Shown here one piece after another: positions 58,301-64,000 of a DNA stretch of 64,000 nt. The stretch covers positions 29,382,148-29,446,147 of the forward strand of contig OX328124.1 of NCBI GenBank assembly GCA_946811695.1, written 5' to 3'. Source of the stretch: Gonocerus acuteangulatus. Its lineage: Eukaryota > Arthropoda > Insecta > Hemiptera > Coreidae. The notes under the pieces are model-generated. The model was not told the DNA's origin. It made no database searches and saw only the letters and a list, made by a program, of their open reading frames with translations. The position numbers and the translations under genes are program-made. Positions within the stretch are counted from its first letter, which is position 1; each line of letters opens with the position of its first letter.

Positions 58301-60030
58301 GGCCGGCATAAACAGCCCCGCCATTAGTTCATTTCCTTTTGGTTACCTCAAGCCTGGGTGGTCCGCGTAGTATTCTACAGAATAGCCCATTTTGTTTTAA
58401 TATATTTATATGAGGCAGAAGGTCAAATTCAAACACTAACACTCACTTTCTACACCACAGCCTTTATTGTGCTCTACATGATTCACATTCCTATGATGTT
58501 TCTTCAGGAGCTATTAAAATAATATATAATTACAGCCTACACCACCTAGAACCTTCCGCAGGTAGGGCCACCTCTAGACGTGGCCCTACCGGTGTAAGGT
58601 TCTCTGTGGCGTAGGCTTCTATTGTATATTCACAATTCACAACTTGTTTATGCTGGTCCCTGCTTGGGATAGGACTGCTAACAGTTAATAATTGTCAATA
58701 CCACTTCCTTGTTGTGTGACGAATACAATACCATGGTCCCCTAAATAAATGTTTCCAGGCGAGTAAAAATGATCTAGCAAACATAAAGAGCATTTTTTAT
58801 TGTATAAATTCCAAAAGTCAGATATTACATGACGGTCAAAGTTATTGAGACTGACGGCTACTCCAATGGAAATAGGCAATTTTATCTTTGTTATTAATAA
58901 CCCCTTATCGTATAAATCAAAGGCGGAAGGACAGTAAAAACATAATTAACCCGTCAATTCTTTTATTAAATACAGCTCTTCAGGGGCCAAAAACTCACCT
59001 TACTAAAAATATAGCCAAATTTTTCTAAGGCATATTTTCCCACACAGTGGCCATGACAGAACTGTAGACTCTTGAGCACTGTATATATAAGCTGTGAAAT
59101 TATAATCTTCCTAAGCTACTCAACATAGCTCCGAGTTGTGCAGTTAATAAATCAGATTAGTTTTAGTTGGACAAGCATGTAATGAAACATTTCCTGGATA
59201 GAAAATAAAAATTTACAAGAGCAAATTTATTAGAACTGAGAAAAAATAGTGGTGAATATTCTTATATTCACATTAATAAAGATAATAATTTCATGGGTTC
59301 AATTCTGCCTCTCTGACCGTCCCTAGGCCAACCCAGCCTTTTATTAATTTAATAATGGGTACCTTGGGTGCTAATGACTCTAGTTGTCGACCCAGTCAAG
59401 GGGAAAATCAGGAAGCCGGAGCATAGTACTGACCATACTATCTCCCTAGAGTGCCGTATGGTCATGAATCAGATACCTCTATAGTATCTGCCCCTTGTGG
59501 CCTGTTACGGGACTGATTTTTTTAATAAATATAATAATAGTTTTAAAGAACTATCCTTCTTTGTTCTTTTTACATTTTACACACTGTGAAATGTACCATA
59601 ATGAAAGAAATTTAAAGAAAATCTTATATTTTTTTAAAAGTCCCAGTGTGCAAGAAACTGTACAATAACTTTTTGATTTGTTCGTTCTTCGATTTGGTTC
59701 ATTACTTATACTTGGTATTTTCATTTTAAAATAAATACAACATGAAGTTTAGGTAATTATATAATATAACAAAATATATTTAATAAAGAAGGATGGAAGC
59801 ACTCCAAATTATTTTGACATGCTTTGATGTGTGTTTTACCTCGACTTCTTGGCTCGATTATTTTCTTTCATACGGACATATTTATGACTGAAAAGATGCT
59901 GTAATTTTATAGGAAATGTCACCTGAAAAGACTAAAGTGAAAACGGAAAAAGGCATACACAATGCGCTCATAACAGCAGCGGATGATTTTCAGGCTTACC
60001 AACTACAAACAGAAGATCAGCATAGTTCTG
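47019..60030 (+). CDS. E2F: E2F1/2/3-type transcription factor, 8 coding exons, C-terminus not seen
   Basis: E2F proteins pair with DP and bind TTTSSCGC sites to switch on S-phase genes; Rb proteins restrain them. Exons: 47019-47106, 51367-51494, 51847-51952, 52587-52800, 57351-57448, 57538-57695, 57787-57924, 59913-60030. They join in one frame to 349 codons plus one base. A cyclin-binding RxL-type motif AVKRKLNME opens exon 3. Exon 4 is the winged-helix DNA-binding domain ([12 protein letters not shown], then the hallmark [19 protein letters not shown]). Exon 5 is the leucine-zipper dimerisation part, and exons 6-7 are the marked box ([28 protein letters not shown]). The start ATG is the first three bases after the acceptor. 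Exon 8 ends at a GTAATC donor; if retained, eight codons then a stop follow. The transactivation/Rb-binding segment should lie in a later exon beyond 64000 or was missed. Confidence 0.9.
48374..48560 (+). mobile_element. tRNA-like-headed SINE, family C, copy 2
   Basis: Head GTGTTCCAATGGTAGCAACG (A-box-like), CCTCATGCAGG and TACAGGTTTTATTCCCGC (B-box-like). The body has AATTCCCTGCTCCACCGAGG and GGCCCGTTGCTGATGACC, comparable to the copy at 37652-37823. Confidence 0.6.
48862..48892 (-). other. Hammerhead-like core motif, locus 4 (left arm of foldback)
   Basis: Minus strand: CTGAAGA, hairpin GCCTGCCaatgtGCAGCC, GAAAC. It is the inverted twin of locus 5 with one arm substitution (C for T) in the first stem strand. 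Confidence 0.4.
49282..49312 (+). other. Hammerhead-like core motif, locus 5 (right arm of foldback)
   Basis: CTGAAGA, hairpin GGCTGC-caatgt-GCAGCC, GAAAC, then GTCCAAATA. Fully paired 6-bp stem II. Confidence 0.4.
49640..50130 (+). repeat. Interspersed repeat R, copy 3
   Basis: AAATATCTCGAAAAGTTGGA, then TTACTAAATTTCCTACAAAT, ending in a decayed GGTAGTTCTTCCGAATTTG plus a T run. Corresponds to 31110-31590. Confidence 0.65.
50340..50517 (+). mobile_element. 5S rRNA-headed SINE (SINE3 class), copy 1
   Basis: The head is 5S rRNA-derived: GCCAACGGCCCTAGCCACGT, then ATCACCGAAGTTAAGCAACG and TCGGGCGTGGTCAGAACCTG ... GGGTGACC. The internal control region (A box, intermediate element, C box) is well kept, whereas the 3' arm of 5S is shortened. 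It is followed by the central domain at 50460 (GGGTGGCAACCTGTAGACAG) and the tail GATACGCTGTTAAAC. Not a functional 5S gene. Confidence 0.85.
50858..50952 (+). mobile_element. SINE family B, 3'-truncated copy (head only)
   Basis: CCCCGGTGGCTGTAAATGCT, B box GTCGTGGGTTCGATACCCAC, then GGGGTGATGGCTTTTCTTTA. The central domain is missing. Confidence 0.75.
52314..52372. repeat. (TA)n microsatellite
   Basis: About 58 bp of TA in the E2F intron 51953-52586. Confidence 0.95.
52914..53100 (+). mobile_element. tRNA-headed SINE, family B, complete copy
   Basis: Head GGAGGCCCGGTGGCCGTGAG with A-box-like sequence and B box GTCGTGGGTTTGATTTCCCA. Then GGGTGGTGGCTTTTCTATAG, GGCCCTATCCTGG and the central domain at 53061-53083 (TGGTAACCTATAGATAACCC). 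The 5S-headed SINE begins 14 bp after its end. Confidence 0.82.
53114..53290 (+). mobile_element. 5S rRNA-headed SINE, copy 2
   Basis: Best-preserved copy: GCCAACGGCCATAGCCACGT, GAAGTTAAGCTACGTCGGGC, GTGGTCAGTACTTGAATGGG and TGACCGACCACGTGCTGTTG. Central domain at 53232 (TGGCAACCTGTAGATAGCCC), then the tail CGCTAATAGCC ... GTTGATGCACCGTTAAAA. Confidence 0.88.
53785..53820 (-). repeat. Isolated SINE 3' tail
   Basis: Minus strand: GGTGTTAATGGCCCAATT then GTTGATGCACCGTTAAAC, the tail of the 5S-headed SINE without its head. Possibly a 5'-truncated insertion. Confidence 0.55.
54890..55050 (-). mobile_element. 5S rRNA-headed SINE, copy 3 (more diverged)
   Basis: Minus strand: GCCAACGGCCTAGCCACGTT, TTGAGCAACGTGGGGGGTGA, GAATGGGTGACCGACCACGT, then GGGTGGAAACCTGAAGATAG. 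The C-box region is more altered than in copies 1-2. Confidence 0.82.
55555..56910 (-). mobile_element. Nonautonomous Helitron, complete, minus orientation
   Basis: Minus strand 5' end TCTACTATATATTTGTCATA at 56910; 3' end CCGTGGTGAAGCACGGTAGT then CAGCTAG at 55555, i.e. a GC hairpin (CCGTG/CACGG) 8 nt before CTAG. It sits between A (55554) and T (56911). No Rep/helicase. The open frames at 55840-56593 are repeat by-products. It contains repeat R sequence (reversed) and the CAGCAGAATCTG / GGTTAATGAACTTGACC words seen at 29570 and 63940. It lies in the E2F intron 52801-57350. Confidence 0.85.
57050..57235 (-). mobile_element. tRNA-headed SINE, family A-like, minus
   Basis: Minus strand: CGAGCAAGTTTGACTCAGTA, GTAGTTAACTCATT (A-box region), CACCTGAGTTCAAATGTCGA (B box), then AAGATTTTATCTAATAGAC as in family A. 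It ends 115 bp before the E2F exon at 57351. Confidence 0.6.
58536..58619. repeat. 38-bp-arm hairpin (foldback)
   Basis: AGCCTACACCACCTAGAACC ... GGTAGGGCCAC is mirrored by GTGGCCCTACCGGTGTAAGG ... GCGTAGGCT with a few mismatches and a CTCTAGAC loop. It is a nearly perfect hairpin in the E2F intron 57925-59912. Confidence 0.85.
59290..59523 (+). mobile_element. tRNA-headed SINE, family A, 5'-truncated copy
   Basis: From TGGGTTCAATTCTGCCTCTC through CCGTCCCTAGGCCAACCCAG to GGCCTGTTACGGGACTGA and a T run; matches 24260-24512. Confidence 0.75.
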
Positions 60031-61850
60031 GTAATCAAACAATCTGGCTATTTTCATAACTGAAAGTTCTTGCTTTGCCTGCTGATTTATCATTATTATT
60101 GTTGTACATTTTGTTTTTGCAATATAGTATTGTTATTTTCGCTTTCAAACTAATTTCTCTCTTAAGCTTTAAATTTGTCAATACATATTGTAATTTTAAT
60201 ATTATGGAAGTGGTTAATTGAAATAAGTTCCTAATTTGCATGATAAACTATTTTATAAGCTGCATTGTTCTCTGCTCTCAGTATTATTTTATTTTTACTT
60301 AGCTTTTTTATTTTTTAGACCTAAGGAGATTTTGTAATGTTTTTGTTTTAGTAATTTTACTTAATTATTTTTTCTTACAGTGAATAATTTTTGCTTTTAA
60401 AATAATTGAAACATTTCATTATGGAAATGTCTTTTTTCCTGTGTGTTCATATTTTAAAAGTTTGAGATCTGAGATTATTATTTTTTTTATAATCTTTCTT
60501 TTTAGGTCTACTTCTATGCTCAAATTGTTTTGCTTTAAGCAAAATCAGTTTATTAATAATTGGTCTTTTCATAATCTCTCTCAAATGATAATAATTTAAT
60601 TCTTTAAATTAAAATTAAGGAGTATTTCTGTCAGATTTTTATGTCTCATCTTAAATTTTTATTGAACCATATTTCTGTATATAGTTGTCTTAATCTGTTT
60701 AATTTCTATTAGTTATTGTATTAAATAAATTTATTTAAAAAAAAATAAATGTTTTAAAAAATAATAATAGCTTAGTAAGGCATATATTATGTTTGTGTTT
60801 CCTTCAGGATAGCGTAGTTAGTTTTTGTTTTGTTTTTTAAGCCTTCTAAGAGAATGTTTTTATTATAATTGATGGATTTTTAAAATTAATATATTATTTT
60901 ACGTAGTGCTATTGACCTCTGCCATTTGATGAACTAGAAGGGGGGATATATCAGCTGTTCATTAAATTCATTACTTCATTACTCTGTACAGTTCATTGAA
61001 TAAAGAAGAGTTTATGATTCGAGTAAATACTTCTAGCATTAATGTTTATTAATGTCATAGGTATTTATCTGTAATGAAGGAATATATTGAAAATAGTTCT
61101 CTTTCTGGCAAATGAAAATGGTTCCATTTCATCAGACATTTTCTAGAACAGCGCTTGTTCAATTTTTTTCTTTCCTTCTTGATGCAAGTTACATCTTGAG
61201 TTGTCAATTTGCATTCTGAAATATACAAAAGAATTTTGATTAAATTTTATATATAAATTTAAAGGTTAAGTTGTTAACTGGGAAAATCAGCCGACCATAG
61301 CAACTATTTTTATCTAAATTTATGCAAGAAAACTAAAAATAAATAAAGTATTCTATTAATCTATTTCTCAGCCCTGGTCTTCTGGGACTGCCCTGAGGGA
61401 AATCAAATGGGTTAAATTTAAAATGATATATTTTACCATTTTAGAGAAAAATGTTTGATCACATTTTCTTATTTTATTGTATCAATTTGAATTTATTTTG
61501 CTTACAAGTTTCATTTGCATCAATATCAATGAGTATGGTCAAATGAAGTAATATACTTAACATGATTCCCAATAACAATAAATATCCATTATTTGAAGGG
61601 CCAGTGCCAAAGGTGTCAGAAATTATTTTAACTAGGAACGATAAAGAAAAAAATAAAGGAACAATTAAAAATTTCTTCTGTCGCCAACACTAATTTTTTT
61701 CAGATTCTTCTTAACTTTACCTCCAATTTTCTCTTTGTACTAATTGTGAGTAAATCACCTTTGGCACTCAGCCCTTCATTTCAGATATTTATTTTAATGT
61801 TCAACATTTTGTCCTAAATTTCAGTTCACTATAGGTGTACCGTAAAGAAA
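60031..61850. other. AT-rich, no coding or transposon signal
   Basis: Probably E2F intron or 3' region. Retention of the intron would add NQTIWLFS and a stop after exon 60030. Nothing else is supported. Confidence 0.4.
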
Positions 61851-61854
61851 AGAA

Positions 61855-62165
61855 CTAGGTAGTGCACATGCGCGGCCTCAAGCTCCCCTCGCCCATCGCA
61901 ACCATACCTTTATTTCCCCTCAGCACCTTGGAGAGACAAACCTCACACAGTCGTGGTTCCTTATATTTTCTTTAACGTTATTAGTCATGTCCCAACTTTT
62001 GGCTTAGGCTCGGCCTCTCAAACGTTAAGCTCAGAAAATATTGTTTAATGTTGCCGAATATTTTAGGAAACAAAAAGATGCGACGGTGTGGGCATGGGCA
62101 GGTGGCGAGTGGTCGGGGAAGGTCTACCTCCCCTCCGACCCCGCCCATCCTGGTTCTCTTGTTCC
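61855..62165. repeat. GC-rich interspersed repeat, inverted partner of 27586-27860
   Basis: CTCGCCCATCGCAACCATAC, GCGACGGTGTGGGCATGGGC and GGCAGGTGGCGAGTGGTCGG match the other copy on the opposite strand. Confidence 0.6.
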
Positions 62166-62224
62166 TTGTCGGGTTATAGAGACCTAGTTACGGGTAGTCG
62201 GATATTCTCCCCTCTTAGGTCAAA

Positions 62225-62476
62225 TGCAGATTCCTCGTTCAGATAGATGGAATGGTTCTAATCCCGCGTGAAATTCTGAGGGAAATATTCCCGATGTTTC
62301 CACCATTTCCATTACAATGAACAACACGCTATTTTATACTCAATAAAAACTGATTATGTCTCTTTTAAGACCAGGAAAGGATTTGAGAGGACAAGCCTCA
62401 ATTTTAATTAATTTTCCCTCAAAATTTTGCGTATGCGGAATTGAACTTTTCCATCTATCTGAACAGGCTAGAATAT
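62225..62476. mobile_element. Foldback MITE, about 250 bp
   Basis: Arms of about 50 bp: GTTCAGATAGATGGAATGGT ... TCTGAGGGAAA on the left; the right, reversed, gives GTTCAGATAGATGGAAAAGT ... TTTTGAGGGAAA. No coding content. Confidence 0.7.
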
Positions 62477-63342
62477 ATATTGGAACATAGTAAATGCTGT
62501 TTATTAAAATAATTCTTTTATTACCTGAAACTCCAAAGTGGGAAAAAATAGAGGGTGTTTGCTTAAATATCTACATCACTCAAGCTTAAATTTAAAAAGA
62601 ACATTTCTTCAATTTACCAATAACATCAGCCTGGTTGTACTTTCATTTATCATTATATTATATTAGATTCGCTTTCATCTTGTTTTTTTTTTTTTTTTTT
62701 TTTTCTATTACAAGCACATAATCCATTCGTGACAGTTTGACTCTCTTATTATATCAGGGGAATAAAAAAAAATAAGTTATATAAGCTAACCCTGCTCTCA
62801 AATATTTCCTTTAATAGATAGTGATCCTTTCATAGCATAAGGTATATGAACCAAGTATTGATAGTTGCTACCCAGTGATGTAGCAAACGGATCAACAGTT
62901 GCTTTAAGATCAAGCCAAACATTAGCAAAAACAATACTTATTTTTTATTAAAAAATGTAGTTTTAGAATGTACAAAATGAAAAAAAATTCAAACTTAACA
63001 TATCTCGGATTTAATCTATTGTCTTAGAAATTTAGATGTAACTGTTTCCTGTAATTTATGTGCAATTAAACATGATTTCCAAAATACGTGATGGGTATAT
63101 TTAATTTTTAATCTTTTGTGGTATTTACTTAACTATTTCAGCTATCAATACATGGGGGTGTATTGCTTCCGAAAGGTCAGTCAGTGATCTGTTGATTTTT
63201 CTTATCACAGACTGAGCTTTTGGAGGCCGTACATCTATTTGCTCCAGACATCAAGGCATGTTATAGTTTTATCAAATAATTTTCCTGTTTATCAATATAT
63301 TTTATGTTTCTGTTTATTCTTTATTTTTGTGTGTTCATTTTA

Positions 63343-63425
63343 GCGCGGTTCCTCCCTCCCTTCATAGGGAGGAACCCCGCTTATAAGGTTGATCTCATGA
63401 AACAATCCGGAAGTGCCGACTAGAA
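63343..63425 (+). repeat. Interspersed repeat, GGTTCC family, copy 3
   Basis: Perfect 11-bp hairpin GGTTCCTCCCT ... AGGGAGGAACC, then CCGCTTATAAGGTTGATCTC and ATCCGGAAGTGCCGACTAG. Confidence 0.75.
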
Positions 63426-63476
63426 AATTTTTTGTTTCAGAACCCCGAGACCGAAAATGACGGTGGTTCAAATTTG

Positions 63477-63520
<44 letters not shown>
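63477..63520. repeat. (TA)n microsatellite
   Basis: Directly abuts the left end of the palindrome at 63521. Confidence 0.95.
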
Positions 63521-63522
<2 letters not shown>

Positions 63523-63752
63523 TGGAACAGCATTTTTCTCCAGCGGTGGTACTCCTCCTCACTTCTTCCTGGAATATTTCGATGGATTCATCTCTTTCTT
63601 CTTCAGCCAGGTACTTGTTTCTTCCTCGGTGGTAGCCAAGGGAATGAGGAAGAAACAAGTACCTGGCTGAAGAAGATGGAGATGAATCCATCGAAATATT
63701 CCAGGAAGAAGTGAGGAGGAGTACCACCGCTGGAGAAAAATTCCGTTCCATC
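63521..63752. repeat. 232-bp near-perfect palindrome (arms about 107 bp)
   Basis: Left arm GATGGAACAGCATTTTTCTC ... CAGGTACTTGTTTCTTCCTC; right arm is its reverse complement with two or three changes. The spacer is about 17 nt (GGTGGTAGCCAAGGGAAT). Open frames on both strands (63437-63921) arise from the palindrome and the flanking TA runs. Confidence 0.9.
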
Positions 63753-63787
63753 TAAAAATACTATCCCAGTGACAAAAAATAACATCA

Positions 63788-63791
<4 letters not shown>

Positions 63792-63851
<60 letters not shown>
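63792..63851. repeat. (TA)n microsatellite
   Basis: About 60 bp; followed by TTTGTCTGTTCGCTCTCTAG and Helitron-type sequence. Confidence 0.95.
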
Positions 63852-63854
<3 letters not shown>

Positions 63855-64000
63855 CTGTTCGCTCTCTAGCTGCCAGACGAATGGTCCGATTTTGATGAAA
63901 TTTGGTACAAAAATCTTTCATCTAATTTGAAAGGTCAAGTTCGTTAACCAGCAAAATCCGCCCACCGGAACATGGTTTTTGGAGCGAATGTCGCGCGAAA
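63852..64000 (+). repeat. Helitron-type repeat, 5' part, runs off the window
   Basis: AATGGTCCGATTTTGATGAA, AAAGGTCAAGTTCGTTAACC and ACATGGTTTTTGGAGCGAAT match, reversed, 56240-56375 of the complete Helitron. Confidence 0.65.

Noticed and set aside
63142..63215. Possible terminal E2F exon (in phase, 24 codons, acceptor TATTTCAG)
   Set aside because: The sequence (SERSVSDLLIFLITD) only faintly recalls the Rb-binding motif and lacks DYxF; too short to trust by eye.
63437..63921. Overlapping long frames on both strands
   Set aside because: They arise from the palindrome plus TA microsatellites (Ile-Tyr repeats).
1..64000. CRISPR arrays, operons or bacterial-type signals
   Set aside because: Introns, polyadenylation signals and metazoan transposons show eukaryotic nuclear DNA; the tandem repeats are minisatellites.

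Overview
The window is AT-rich animal nuclear DNA with spliced genes, long repeat-filled introns, (TA)n microsatellites and many transposable elements. The element families (mariner, Tc1, Merlin, Helitrons, an I-type LINE with RNase H, 5S- and tRNA-headed SINEs) suggest an arthropod, most likely an insect with a repeat-rich genome. I cannot name the species.

Layout. (1) 1376-23556, plus strand: the last 17 exons of the axonemal ruler gene CCDC39. The first exons lie upstream of the window. Its introns hold a deleted mariner, a palindromic MITE split by a 5.2-kb LINE, two minisatellite arrays and several microsatellites. (2) 23557-28260: intergenic repeats, including a tRNA-headed SINE and a GC-rich repeat. 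(3) 28480-28953 and 35726-35974: two small plus-strand genes, paralogous to each other, for proteins with a CxxCxPWQ motif, one hydrophobic segment and a Cys/Pro-rich tail. I do not recognise this family. The DNA between them is almost entirely transposons: a Merlin relic, a MITE, a LINE fragment, and a Helitron that contains a Tc1 element and a TTAA element, the latter itself containing a second Helitron. (4) 36000-39690: repeats and SINEs. (5) 39700-60030, plus strand: an E2F1/2/3-type transcription factor gene. A likely promoter and noncoding first exon near 39.7-40.1 kb carries a consensus E2F site. Eight coding exons are visible (47019-60030). The C-terminal transactivation/Rb-binding part is not visible. 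(6) 60031-64000: E2F intron or flank with MITEs, a long palindrome and Helitron sequence.

The two large genes have unrelated jobs: CCDC39 sets axonemal spacing in motile cilia and flagella, and E2F drives cell-cycle transcription. Nothing suggests co-regulation. The most unusual content is (a) the small Cys/Pro membrane-protein pair, (b) repeats carrying a hammerhead-ribozyme-like core (CTGANGA, variable hairpin, GAAAC) whose hairpin arms differ between loci yet still pair, and (c) a modular SINE system in which 5S-rRNA-headed and tRNA-headed elements share a central domain and a 3' tail. All exon boundaries were read by eye from frame continuity and AG/GT signals; no alignment or transcript data were available.
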